From contig MDVS01000001.1 in the NCBI GenBank assembly GCA_001940645.1, positions 61,087-125,086 of the forward strand: a stretch of DNA of 64,000 nt, given 5' to 3'. The notes below the pieces were generated by a model, which searched no databases, was not told where the DNA came from, and saw only the letters and a program-made list of their open reading frames with translations. Below are positions 9,501 through 18,408 of this stretch, piece after piece. Origin of the DNA: Candidatus Heimdallarchaeota archaeon LC_3 (lineage in GTDB: Archaea > Asgardarchaeota > Heimdallarchaeia > Hodarchaeales > LC-3). The translations under genes and the position numbers were made by a program. Positions within the stretch are counted from its first letter, which is position 1. Each line of letters opens with the position of its first letter.

Positions 9501-9768
9501 ATGCTGAAGATGGTATTTAAAATACCTTAATACAGTTAATTATAATCGTTATTTCAATTGTGACATAAGAAATTCTATTTTATAAACCAGAAAGAAACAA
9601 GATTAAGAATATAATAGTACAGTTAATTTAAGGTATTGATGTTTTTCATTATTGCAATGAACTATAAATAGTTGGTATTACTTGTTTTACTATTATTATT
9701 CTTAAAAAAATTGGAAAAATTAAATTATTTGTCAGTTAATTTAAATTTTATAATCGATTGGTGATTCC
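9501..9768. promoter_or_regulatory. Divergent promoter region with repeated CAGTTAATT elements and inverted repeats
   Basis: This 268-base gap separates the divergent nop5 and GPN GTPase genes. The 11-mer TACAGTTAATT occurs at 9531-9541 and 9618-9628, and CAGTTAATTTAA at 9620-9631 and 9733-9744. AATACCTTAA (9521-9530) is the exact inverse of TTAAGGTATT (9628-9637), and GGTATT/AATACC form an inverted repeat at 9512-9526. A TATA-like ATTTTATAAT lies near 9745-9754, close to the GPN start. Such repetition suggests binding sites for a regulator or duplicated core promoter elements. Confidence 0.45.
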
Positions 9769-10539
9769 ATGTCTGAAACAGGATTTGTATTTTTATTAGG
9801 AACAGCAGGAAGTGGAAAAACTGTACTAAGTGCAGTTTTACGACGATATTTATCAGATCAAGATATTCATGTTATCAATGTTAATTTAGATCCTGCTGTT
9901 CAAAAGATACCTTATACATGTGAAGTAGATGTAAGAGAATATTTTGATATTCAGGAAATAATAGATAAATATGAGTTAGGGCCAAATGCAGCTATGATAA
10001 CATCAGCGGATCTCATTGCTACTGAAATAAAGCTAATTAAGGAAGATATTGATGATTACCAAGCTGATGCTGTCATAATTGATACACCAGGACAACTTGA
10101 AGTATTTGTTTACAGAAACTCAGGTCCAATTATAGTCAAAGAATTTGATAGAGATTTCACAGCTTCATTGTTTTTGATGGATGGAAATTTAGTACGAACT
10201 CCATCTTCATGGATCTCTTTAAACTTGTTAGCAGTTAGTACACAATTTAGATTAGGAACTCCCATGATTTATGCCCTTTCTAAGATGGATTTATTGAAAG
10301 AAAATGAAATTGAGAACTTAGAAAGATGGAATGATGATGTTGATTTAGTAATATCTGATTTTCCAAAATATGAAGAAGGGGCTTCTTATTCATTATCAAT
10401 GAGTCTTGTCGAAGCAATTCGAGAAATTCAAGCTAATGTTCCATTGATACCAGTTAGTGCGTTAAAAGAAACAGGACTTGAGGATATTACTGGAAATCTG
10501 AGTAGAATATGGAAAAAAGGTGATGATTGGATTATTTGA
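9769..10539 (+). CDS. GPN-loop GTPase
   Basis: The 256-residue protein has P-loop GTAGSGKT (residues 11-18), the diagnostic GPN insertion (residues 71-73 in ELGPNAAM), G3 DTPGQ (105-109) and G4 LSKMDLL. GPN GTPases are dimeric; the eukaryotic ones (GPN1-3) act in RNA polymerase assembly and nuclear import, and archaea usually carry one copy of unresolved role. It sits in a block of RNA-metabolism genes. Transcription is divergent from nop5, and a T7 run follows the stop. Confidence 0.93.
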   Translation: MSETGFVFLLGTAGSGKTVLSAVLRRYLSDQDIHVINVNLDPAVQKIPYTCEVDVREYFDIQEIIDKYELGPNAAMITSADLIATEIKLIKEDIDDYQADAVIIDTPGQLEVFVYRNSGPIIVKEFDRDFTASLFLMDGNLVRTPSSWISLNLLAVSTQFRLGTPMIYALSKMDLLKENEIENLERWNDDVDLVISDFPKYEEGASYSLSMSLVEAIREIQANVPLIPVSALKETGLEDITGNLSRIWKKGDDWII

Positions 10540-10554
10540 TGCATTTTTTTGACC

Positions 10555-11799
10555 TCATTTTAGTAAAACTTCTTTTAATTTCTTAATTTGGGCGTTTGTT
10601 TTAATTCCAGTACCAGAAAAATGAGTAATAGATGCATTGAATCCAGCTTCTTTTAACAAGGATACTACAAATGTTGTGCTTGGTAAAGAACATTTAAATT
10701 GCTTTGATAACCAATGTAGATCGTAATACCAAGGAGAATCAATGGTATTCTCATCTATTTTAGCAGTTATATATTTTTGAAGTCTTTTAATTACTGAAAA
10801 ATCCTCTTTGGTACTTTTTTTAAGATTTTCGTTTATTTTTTTCAAGAATTCGTCTTGATGTAATACTCCTAACCATAATGGTCCAATTATTTCAGTAACC
10901 ATCGATCCACATGTACATACAAGGGATATTTCTTTAGATTTCTTTGATATTAGAGGAATGGTGGTTCTCAGATAGCATTTTTGACATTCGACTATAAAAC
11001 CAGTTTGCTGGATAATATTTTGTGTACTGCCTCGTTTCTTGTAAAACGCTACTCTCAGATAATGATCAATTGACGTAGAAACAGCAGGAATAACCATTTG
11101 ATCCTGTTTCATAAATTCTCTTTGAATATAACTAATAAATGCTCGTAATGCAATTTCATGACAATAAGATTTATTTCTAAAAGAAAAATGCGTTAATCCA
11201 TATCTTTTATACGCTTTAAAGGGATATTTTCCCACCCACACTGGCATGTCTGTAGCAGTGACAAATAATAAGCCAGGATTGGATAATAATCTGATTGCAT
11301 CATGAATAAATGGTTGAGGAGATCCAAAAGGATCAATATCAATGACTCTAAACCATGTATTCTCTTTATAGAGCCTAGCACATAATTTTCTAATATCCTC
11401 ATTATAAAAAACAATATTTGATGTAATTTTCTCGTTATATTCATTGATATTATATTTCGTTAATTCTACTGCATCTGAATTTAGATCATTACATATTATT
11501 GTCCCGATATGTGGTCCCTGCATTAAATATCGTAATATTCGAATTCCTGTTGCGCAAAATGGTTCAAATAATGTTTCCACAGGTAATATTAATTCTTCCC
11601 AACTTTTCAAGACTAGAATTGACATTTCACGATTAAATGCTTGTTTTTTATTATAAAAAACTTCATCGGATTTTCTAGGAACAACTGTTTTTCTTGAGTT
11701 GATTAATAAAGATCTTTTTTTTGGTTTAGGTATCCAAAAATTAATTGGGCCCTCGGATATACTTTCATATTTTTCTTTAGAAATCTTCTGGAGGGACAT
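10555..11799 (-). CDS. trm1: tRNA (guanine26-N2)-dimethyltransferase
   Basis: The 414-residue protein has the Trm1 layout: a SAM-binding methyltransferase domain with FEPFCATGIRILRY (about 79-92) and the catalytic IDIDPFGSPQPF (about 153-164), then a C-terminal domain with a zinc-binding C-x2-C (about 273) and C-x-C (about 296) pattern. Trm1 forms N2,N2-dimethylguanosine at position 26 of tRNA. The start at 11799 lies inside the 3' end of the FtsJ-like gene (23-base overlap), so the two RNA methyltransferases are very likely co-transcribed and coupled. Confidence 0.93.
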   Translation of the reverse strand: MSLQKISKEKYESISEGPINFWIPKPKKRSLLINSRKTVVPRKSDEVFYNKKQAFNREMSILVLKSWEELILPVETLFEPFCATGIRILRYLMQGPHIGTIICNDLNSDAVELTKYNINEYNEKITSNIVFYNEDIRKLCARLYKENTWFRVIDIDPFGSPQPFIHDAIRLLSNPGLLFVTATDMPVWVGKYPFKAYKRYGLTHFSFRNKSYCHEIALRAFISYIQREFMKQDQMVIPAVSTSIDHYLRVAFYKKRGSTQNIIQQTGFIVECQKCYLRTTIPLISKKSKEISLVCTCGSMVTEIIGPLWLGVLHQDEFLKKINENLKKSTKEDFSVIKRLQKYITAKIDENTIDSPWYYDLHWLSKQFKCSLPSTTFVVSLLKEAGFNASITHFSGTGIKTNAQIKKLKEVLLK

Positions 11800-12428
11800 A
11801 ATCTTTAATTATACCTCTTGTTATAATATATAATTCACTTGATTCAGATCTACTAGCTGGTGGTTTGTATATTTTAAAGTTTTCGTATCCCTCTTTGAGT
11901 AATTCTTTTAAGTCAGGAAAATCTTTTCCATCAAACACTTTTGCGACTAAAACATCCGCTTTCAAAGTTACAGCTATTCGGAATGCATGCATTACTAAAT
12001 ATATTTGTCGAGCGTGATCAGTAGCATAATTTCCACCCATTTTTGGAGAACAATCAGAAACAACTAGGTCAACTTTTTCTTTGGGTGGTGAAAAACTATT
12101 CATTATGGACTTTATTTGTTGAATAGCTTCGTTAGTTGTAATATCACACTGTAGACAATCAAGATTAAATATATCAGGTAGATTAACTTTAGCCAAATCA
12201 GCCAATATAATGTGAGAAGATTTAGGCAGTTTTTTTGCTAAGTATTGAGACCAACCTCCTGGTGCTCCACATAAATCGATTACTAATTCTTGTTTCTTTA
12301 ATAACCTAAATTTTTTATCCAACTGTTCAATTTTAAAAGCTGATCTGCTTCTGTAACCTTCAGCTTTTGCTCGATAATAATAGTAATCTGGTTTGCGTCT
12401 TTTTGAAGAGGGAATTTCAAAACCCCAT
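11777..12428 (-). CDS. rlmE: FtsJ/RrmJ-family rRNA 2'-O-methyltransferase with apparent N-terminal frameshift
   Basis: The uninterrupted ATG-initiated frame is 11777-12322 (181 residues), with the SAM motif DLCGAPGGWSQYLA, the catalytic VVSDCSPKMGG Asp, LVAKVF Lys and SSELY Glu. Family members begin about 35 residues earlier, and that missing part is readable upstream in the same frame (KRRKPDYYYYRAKAEGYRSR, then SAFKIEQLD). It includes the Lys of the K-D-K-E tetrad, so the short ATG form would be inactive. No in-frame ATG/GTG/TTG precedes it. An ATG at 12428 sits one base out of frame beside a C4 run (12423-12426) and an A4 run (12419-12422); removing one base restores MGFEIPSSKRRK. A homopolymer error, a true frameshift or a non-AUG start are the options. 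Confidence 0.8.
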
Positions 12429-12480
12429 TTATAATTAATTTACAAAAGAAATGTAATAGAAAAGGAAATTTACTGTATTA

Positions 12481-12726
12481 TTAGTCTCTCTCTTCGACAT
12501 ACTCATATTCTTCTTGATATTTAGTAATAGCGGCTGCTAAATAATCTCGCATCCAAATACAGGTCACTGGATTATATTCTTGACCGGATCCACATTGATC
12601 TAAATAAGGACAAGTAAAACAAACTACATTGAGTAAGAAGTCGTCAACCTCTTCTTCGTTAGGATTCTCTACCTCATTTTCATCCATTAATCGGGCATCC
12701 TGCGCGCTTTTAGCCATTTTAGACAC
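12481..12726 (-). CDS. Small Fe-S protein with the RPC34/RPC39 C-terminal cysteine signature
   Basis: This 81-residue acidic protein carries four cysteines at residues 36, 39, 45 and 56 (C-x2-C-x5-C-x10-C) in CFTCPYLDQCGSGQEY and NPVTCIWMRDYL. The spacing and the surrounding P-V-x-C-I/x-W/Y-M-x-x-x-L context match, as I recall it, the cubane-binding C-terminus of RNA polymerase III subunit RPC34 (RPC39/POLR3F) and its archaeal relatives. The winged-helix domains of RPC34 are absent. A stand-alone Fe-S module acting with RNA polymerase or TFIIE-like factors is therefore plausible, but this is inference. It lies between srp19 and the FtsJ-like gene on the same strand. Confidence 0.6.
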   Translation of the reverse strand: MSKMAKSAQDARLMDENEVENPNEEEVDDFLLNVVCFTCPYLDQCGSGQEYNPVTCIWMRDYLAAAITKYQEEYEYVEERD

Positions 12727-12768
12727 TAATAAGACCTCGAGATAAATAACTCATTTCGCTTTTGTTTT

Positions 12769-13209
12769 TCATCTTCTTCGTGGTTTGGGGCCTTTTCTTT
12801 GTTTATCACTTGATTTTGTAATACGTGAGGTTCCTTGATATCGTTTGTCTTTTTTCTTGTCAGCTTGCTTTTTATTTTCGATTTCTTTTCTTCTTTTTTC
12901 CTGTAATAATGGTCTGGAAAAACTTGTAGTTAACTCTGAAATTCTTTTTATGACTCCTGATTTTTTTATTTCCATTTCTCTAGGCAGTGTTATTACTAAC
13001 ATACCTTTCTTGTCAGTCGGAGAACTGGGATGTGAACTTTCTGGAAATAAGTCGGTTTCCAATCCCATTTTTTGAGCTGCAAGTTTAAGCTCAAGTAAAT
13101 TTGGATCTTTTATAGAATTATTTCGTGGTAATCTTCTACCAACTCTTCTTGAGACATTCCTATCAAAGTATTCAGGAAATAACCGAATTCTATTTTTTTC
13201 AATACGCAT
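12769..13209 (-). CDS. srp19: Signal recognition particle 19 kDa protein
   Basis: The 146-residue protein starts with the SRP19 fold: LFPEYFDRNVSRRVGRRLPR, a run of family-conserved residues in which the Tyr/Asp and GRRLP motif bind SRP RNA, followed by helix and DLFPESSHPSS. SRP19 binds helices 6 and 8 of archaeal SRP RNA and promotes SRP54 loading. It is longer than usual: residues about 95-146 form a very basic Lys/Arg-rich tail without known fold. The ATG at 13209 is the only sensible start. Confidence 0.88.
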   Translation of the reverse strand: MRIEKNRIRLFPEYFDRNVSRRVGRRLPRNNSIKDPNLLELKLAAQKMGLETDLFPESSHPSSPTDKKGMLVITLPREMEIKKSGVIKRISELTTSFSRPLLQEKRRKEIENKKQADKKKDKRYQGTSRITKSSDKQRKGPKPRRR

Positions 13210-13644
13210 TTAAAACACTTGAATAGCATTCTTTTGTCGAAATCTTACTACTAGTAACAAATTTAATAAAACAAGATGAACAATTCTAGCTAATATATAA
13301 GAAAGAAGGGGAATAGATATATATTACAATGGAATAACAAAGGTAAAAAGTTTTTTATTTGTTAAGTTTTTTCATTAATTATTTTACTTTTTCTTTTATC
13401 CAAGTTTTCGATGAAATTCTCTAGCGAATCATCTCTTTAAGACATGAATGTGGCTTGAAAGAAAAAATCAGGGAAAAAAACAATTTCTGTCTTTTAAGGG
13501 AAACCAAAAATAATATTTTCTTATGTTATAAAATAGGAAGGTTTTACTTAGAATATTTGATAAAATTGAGTCAATACTGATTTTTATTCTATTCTTTGCA
13601 AAAAATATTTACTATTTTGAAAAATCGTAAAATTAAAGGCATTT
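13210..13644. other. Long intergenic region, no gene seen
   Basis: These 435 bases separate the divergent srp19 and UPF0104 genes. The stretch is AT-rich with many stops in all frames. I see no coding potential, tRNA, repeat or clear structured RNA. It probably holds the two divergent promoters. Confidence 0.5.
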
Positions 13645-14829
13645 TTGGATGGAATTATATTTTTGAGTGAGTTAGGTTGGAAAAAATATTTTACAAAGAC
13701 TAGAATACTATTTACGTTCATAGTTTTAGTTATAATACTTTTATATACTTTAACTCTTGATTTTGCAATTCTTTTTTCCAAACTTTCCGATATTAAATGG
13801 GAAATTTTTGCTTTTTCTACTATAATAGGTATAATAGCTATATATTTTGATGGTTATGTCTGGAAATGGTTGATAGATAGAATATGGCCACAGCACAATA
13901 TCCCTATAAATTCTGCATTACAAATTCATTTTGCCGCTGTTGGTGTTGGTCTGGGTATTCCCATGGGTGGGGCTTCAGAAGTAGGAACAAGAGCTTGGTT
14001 GTTGAAAAAAAAATTTAATGTGACTCCTGAAGAAACAATAAGTTCAATGTTATTGTTTCGATTATTCTTTTATACAACAACGTTTGTTTCTACTTTATTG
14101 TTCTGTTCATCTTTATATTTGTTAGATGTTGTCTCTTTAGATAATGCAATAATTCTTCTAATTATTTTATACGTAATTGAAGCAATTGGTTTTATTTTGC
14201 TTGCGTTAATTTCATACAGACTAGATATTATCTATCGGATTATGTCATTTTTTCATAAAATTATACCCTTAAAAATCATAGAAAGATTAAACAATTATTT
14301 ATTAACCAAAGTTACTGTAATTAGTAATAATTTTAGTGAAGGAGGGAAAAAAATATTAAAAAAACGGTCTATTATCGTTTTTTTATTTATAATTTATCTT
14401 CAATATTTCATGCGTCAGATTAGTATTTGGAGCGCATTTCTCCTTTTAATACCTGGAATCACTCTACCCATGATAATAATTGCAACAACATTTACTACTT
14501 TTTTGTTGTCTATACCAATAACAATCCCTAGCATGCAAGGTATTCGTGAACTAAGTATTGTAGCAATCTTATCACTTTTCATGAAATCTGCTTTAGATGA
14601 AGAGCTTTTTCTTATTGGAACTCTTCAAACTCTTCAAATATGGATCTATTTCATCATAGCTTTGATTATAATACTTATATATGTGAATTTAACAAACTCG
14701 GATAGATTAAAACCTTCCGAGGTCTCATTAGAGATCGATGTTCATTCAAACCAATTAAAAACACAAGATTTCAATAATGAATCAGTAAATATTGATAAGA
14801 GATCAATGGATCATACCAAAAAAATATAA
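13645..14829 (+). CDS. UPF0104 / flippase-like (AglD, LPG-synthase TM-type) integral membrane protein
   Basis: This 394-residue polytopic protein has about eight hydrophobic segments. It has family features of the lysylphosphatidylglycerol synthase membrane region (UPF0104/AglD): an N-terminal membrane helix followed by WEIFAFSTIIGI, a GLGIPMGGASEVGTRAWLL segment (about 102-120) and IPITIPSMQGIRELSIVA near the C-terminus. Family members act in lipid-linked sugar or lipid translocation. The start is uncertain: only TTG codons (13645 or 13663) fit. It is tail-to-tail with a second UPF0104 gene at 14974-16053, so the locus holds two divergent paralogues. The last 50 residues are hydrophilic. Confidence 0.8.
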   Translation: MDGIIFLSELGWKKYFTKTRILFTFIVLVIILLYTLTLDFAILFSKLSDIKWEIFAFSTIIGIIAIYFDGYVWKWLIDRIWPQHNIPINSALQIHFAAVGVGLGIPMGGASEVGTRAWLLKKKFNVTPEETISSMLLFRLFFYTTTFVSTLLFCSSLYLLDVVSLDNAIILLIILYVIEAIGFILLALISYRLDIIYRIMSFFHKIIPLKIIERLNNYLLTKVTVISNNFSEGGKKILKKRSIIVFLFIIYLQYFMRQISIWSAFLLLIPGITLPMIIIATTFTTFLLSIPITIPSMQGIRELSIVAILSLFMKSALDEELFLIGTLQTLQIWIYFIIALIIILIYVNLTNSDRLKPSEVSLEIDVHSNQLKTQDFNNESVNIDKRSMDHTKKI

Positions 14830-14973
14830 ATCCTAATGAAAAAAAAACTTGTCTATATTACGGATCACAACCAAATACATCTGATCTTTTTTGATTAAAT
14901 TTTCTTAAAATTTCTGGTTAATTTAAGTTTAATTGCTAAAAAAAGAAAATTTCATTTGATTTATTCACATTGG

Positions 14974-16053
14974 TTATTTTTCTAAGTTATTTTCAAAATC
15001 ATCGATTACTGGTTGTTTCCTAATTTTTTTCCTTATTAAAAGGAAAATTCCTAATGAAAGTATGAATAAGGCAAATGTTTGTACTTGATTCATTAAAGAG
15101 GTGAACAAACTTATTTCAATTTGAGATTCTACTAATTTAAGAATTTCTGTTTGCACTATATCTCTTACTCCTGCCATACCAGGAATAAAGGCAGGTATCA
15201 TAGTTGTAAAACTTCCCAGTGTGGATGCAAGTACTATTATGTGAAATGGGAAATCTTGTAACACTAAAAAAATGTAATACATTGCTAAAAATCGTGCAAT
15301 CCAAAATAAACCTATGAAGAGTAATAGCAAATGTGTATACTTTTTCGATCCTTTTAGTAATTGAAATGACTGTGAAAACGAGTATGATGAGTTTTTGATT
15401 CTTATTTTGAGGTTTTGAGTCCTCTCAAATCTATTTATAGGAAAAAAAATAAGTGGAATAAATTTGTTGTTAAAAAAATCAACTTTCCAAGTCATCATTA
15501 TTATTAATCCTAAAATTATACTTAAAATAAAAAATGAAATAAATATAACACCGAATGCAATTTCAAGGGTTACTAGCTCGAAAGCTACGAGAACATAAAC
15601 AAATAGTGCCATAGTAGGATAAAGTGCGATAATAAAAATTGTTCTTACTGCTAAAATAGTCGCGAAAATTTTTTCATAGGATAAAGAAGTATTGTTTTTA
15701 ACATATTTTAATTTGATTGCAATATCCACTGCCCCTGCTGAAGGAATAATGACTCCTGCCATAGTGGAAAAATAATTTAATCCAAGAATATCTTTAAAAT
15801 TGATTTCTGACGGAGCAAGTGGTTTTAAAAAGTAGTACCATATTATTCCATCAGTTGTAAAGGCAAACAATGCGAAAAATGACGATAGGTAGAAAAATTC
15901 CATCCGTAATTCTGATACATAAGAAAAAAATATCGTCCAGTTAATTTGATAAAAATAGATGACTACTAATATTAATAAAATAGCTGTAAGTAATAGTTTG
16001 TATTTATTCTCCCGGATAATCATCTTAACAGATTTATTTTCGAAATTTATCAT
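14974..16053 (-). CDS. UPF0104 / flippase-like integral membrane protein, second paralogue
   Basis: This 359-residue polytopic protein has about eight membrane segments and the same family pattern as the convergent neighbour: an N-terminal helix, FSYVSELRMEFFYLSSFFA, NYFSTMAGVIIPSAGAVDIA in place of the GGASEVGTR loop, and TTMIPAFIPGMAGVRDIV near the C-terminus. The conserved Pro-Gly and Gly-x-Arg-(D/E) motif supports the assignment. Substrate is unknown; lipid or lipid-linked glycan translocation is the family theme. The start is the ATG at 16053. Confidence 0.8.
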   Translation of the reverse strand: MINFENKSVKMIIRENKYKLLLTAILLILVVIYFYQINWTIFFSYVSELRMEFFYLSSFFALFAFTTDGIIWYYFLKPLAPSEINFKDILGLNYFSTMAGVIIPSAGAVDIAIKLKYVKNNTSLSYEKIFATILAVRTIFIIALYPTMALFVYVLVAFELVTLEIAFGVIFISFFILSIILGLIIMMTWKVDFFNNKFIPLIFFPINRFERTQNLKIRIKNSSYSFSQSFQLLKGSKKYTHLLLLFIGLFWIARFLAMYYIFLVLQDFPFHIIVLASTLGSFTTMIPAFIPGMAGVRDIVQTEILKLVESQIEISLFTSLMNQVQTFALFILSLGIFLLIRKKIRKQPVIDDFENNLEK

Positions 16054-16226
16054 TAATTTATTTCAATAAAATAAAGTAATAATATTTTTTCTAGTTTCTG
16101 TAAAGTTTTCTAGGTAAAAGTATTTAGTGGGAATTTAGAATTACAATTGTTAATCGACTAATTATTAATTAAGATTTTTAATATCCTAATTACTTATCTA
16201 ATGTAAAATTAAGGATTAATTGAGGA

Positions 16227-17066
16227 ATGAATTCAGAATTACAAGAAAAATTAGAGGTTGCTTGCCAAGCAGTTAGAACTGCAGGAGAATTTTTGCTTCA
16301 AAATAGGTTTACCCCGTTAAAAAAATACATGAAAAACTTTGAAGAAAATGATTTTGCTACTCAACTTGACATAAGCACTGAAAAGGTGATCAAAGATATT
16401 TTACTTGTTAAATATCCTGATATTCCTATTATCGGTGAAGAAACGGGTTTAACTGGGAAGGAGAACGCAAAAGAAACTTGGTTTGTTGATCCATTAGACG
16501 GAACAAAAGCATTTTTTCAAGGAAATGTTGGATTCACTTCTGTTTCAGTAGCATTAACAACAACCCAAGAAGTTCTTGTCGGTGCAGTTTACAATCCATT
16601 TACAGATACCCTTTATTCTGCAACGAAAGATTCTTCTTCAACAATTAACAATCATCTAATTAATAAAAATATCTTTCCCGAAAAACTATCTGATTCAAGA
16701 TTTATACTAGATTTTTCTAGCAAATTGCCACTTGCATTAAAAAAGAGGTTGCTTGAACTTGAGTTAGAAAACCTTTTTTCACGGATTTTTCGATATGAAG
16801 GATCAATTGCACAGCATTTGTGTTTTATAGGATCGGGTGTCCATCATGCTGGTCTCTTCTGGGGACAAAATAAAGGACATTTTTGGGATATTGGAGCAGG
16901 CTTACTAATATGTAGACAAGCTGGGTTAAAAATTACTGACTTTCAAGGAAATGATATAACTCCTAAATCAAACAACTTCTCACAAATTATTCTGGGATCA
17001 AAAACGGCTCATAGTGAATTATTAAAAGTTGTAGAAGATCTATTACCTTTAAGTGTGAATAAGTAG
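16227..17066 (+). CDS. Inositol monophosphatase family phosphatase
   Basis: The 279-residue protein has all metal-binding signatures of the Li-sensitive phosphatase superfamily: IIGEETG (Glu 71-72), WFVDPLDGTKAF (Asp 88, Asp 91) and GHFWDIGAGLLICRQAG (Asp 221). Possible substrates are inositol-1-phosphate, fructose-1,6-bisphosphate or 3'-phosphoadenosine 5'-phosphate. Sequence alone does not separate them, although archaeal members often act on both inositol phosphate and fructose bisphosphate. An AGG-containing box precedes the ATG at 16227. Confidence 0.88.
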   Translation: MNSELQEKLEVACQAVRTAGEFLLQNRFTPLKKYMKNFEENDFATQLDISTEKVIKDILLVKYPDIPIIGEETGLTGKENAKETWFVDPLDGTKAFFQGNVGFTSVSVALTTTQEVLVGAVYNPFTDTLYSATKDSSSTINNHLINKNIFPEKLSDSRFILDFSSKLPLALKKRLLELELENLFSRIFRYEGSIAQHLCFIGSGVHHAGLFWGQNKGHFWDIGAGLLICRQAGLKITDFQGNDITPKSNNFSQIILGSKTAHSELLKVVEDLLPLSVNK

Positions 17067-17190
17067 AATACCTAAACATATTAATGCAAAAATGTTAATG
17101 TATTGATTGTTATAAGTATCAAAATTTATTCTTTTTTAAATAAATTTTTCAATAATAAATAAGTCAAATAAAATTATTGTTTTGGTTTAA

Positions 17191-18090
17191 ATGACAATTT
17201 TAGATATTCATCACCATTTTTTCAGTAAAAATACAGTTGTAGCATTCAGTAAGATATTTGGTCCGGAGTTTACAGAAAATTTCAAAAATTTTCAACCAGA
17301 AAGGTATAAGAAATTTACAGAGATTGCAGAACCAGAAAAAAGAGCAATACAATTAATGGATAACATGAAAGAAAATGATATTGAGAAAATTATTCCAATG
17401 GCATTTGTTTTCGATGAAGAAGGATCATTTGAAATTCATAAAAAATACCCGAATAAATTTCCAGGTGTAATTCCTTTTTTAAGCCCTGAACATCATAAAA
17501 ATCCAGATATATTAGAAGAATGGAAAAAAAAAGGAGCAATAACAGTTAAATTATATCCCGGATCCTGGACCAAACTATCACTTTCTTCAGAAGAATTATT
17601 ACCATATTTTAAGAAAATGGATGAAATCGGATTCCATCCAATAATACATACAGGGGTTATGAAAGGAGGTGATACTTCAAGTATGTGGCCAGTAAGTCCC
17701 ATGGAATTGAAACCCTGGCTAACTAATAAAAATTTAAAGAGTTTGAATTTTATCATAGCCCATTTTGGTGCTGGATACCTTAGAGAAATTTTTATGATGG
17801 CATATTCTCATAGTAAACGGATTTTCGTTGATACTTCAGGCAGTAATGACTGGATTGATTGGTCTTCTTGGCTAAGTTTAACTCAAGTTTTTGAAAAATC
17901 TATAAAAGCACTAACTACTTCAAATATATTATTCGGTACCGACTCAAATATCGAAATGCTTCGATCTGACGTAATTATTAGACAAAAAGGAATTTTACAA
18001 GATTTAATTGCAAGAAAAATAATTTCTCAGGAAGAAAGAGAAAAAATACTTTATGAAAACGCAAAAGAGCTTTATAATATTTCCAAGTAA
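17191..18090 (+). CDS. Amidohydrolase family 2 (TIM-barrel) metal-dependent hydrolase
   Basis: The 299-residue protein begins with DIHHHFF (metal ligands in an H-x-H at residues 7 and 9), followed by TVKLYPGSW, PIIHTG, IIAHFGAGY and the C-terminal FGTDSN aspartate. This is the amidohydrolase-2/ACMSD-type barrel, whose members hydrolyse or decarboxylate small ring compounds, or act as lactonases. The actual substrate cannot be read. It stands alone, 124 bases after the phosphatase gene on the same strand. Confidence 0.85.
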   Translation: MTILDIHHHFFSKNTVVAFSKIFGPEFTENFKNFQPERYKKFTEIAEPEKRAIQLMDNMKENDIEKIIPMAFVFDEEGSFEIHKKYPNKFPGVIPFLSPEHHKNPDILEEWKKKGAITVKLYPGSWTKLSLSSEELLPYFKKMDEIGFHPIIHTGVMKGGDTSSMWPVSPMELKPWLTNKNLKSLNFIIAHFGAGYLREIFMMAYSHSKRIFVDTSGSNDWIDWSSWLSLTQVFEKSIKALTTSNILFGTDSNIEMLRSDVIIRQKGILQDLIARKIISQEEREKILYENAKELYNISK

Positions 18091-18168
18091 TCTTTTTCCA
18101 GTAAAACAAGATATTAGTTACAATTATATTGCTACAATTTATTAAATTCATATTAGTAGAATATAATC

Positions 18169-18399
18169 ATGCAATTTAAAGTTATACTTGAAGTTCCAGA
18201 CGAATTATTTCAAAAATTAATCATTTCAAGAGAAGAAATTAGTGAAGAAACTATAGAAGGTCAGAATAATTTCGAGGACCTAGAATTCCAAAAAATATAT
18301 ATCAAAGACCTTATTGAAAACCTTACGAATTGTTCAGTTTTATCGATAAATCTTGCAGAGAATCACAGTATTTATAAAAAAAGAAATTCAAAGGGATAG
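18169..18399 (+). CDS. Small uncharacterised protein
   Basis: This 76-residue acidic protein was not recognised. It begins QFKVILEVPDELFQKL, looks alpha/beta and has no cysteine pair or membrane segment beyond C-terminal polar residues. The gene precedes a small membrane protein by 9 bases, so the two are probably co-transcribed. The ATG at 18169 is the only start. Confidence 0.5.
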   Translation: MQFKVILEVPDELFQKLIISREEISEETIEGQNNFEDLEFQKIYIKDLIENLTNCSVLSINLAENHSIYKKRNSKG

Positions 18400-18408
18400 A
18401 GACTTTAA

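Noticed and set aside
12769..13209. Ribosomal protein rather than SRP19
   Set aside because: The basic tail suggested a ribosomal protein at first, but the GRRLPR and WPEYFD-type N-terminus fits SRP19.
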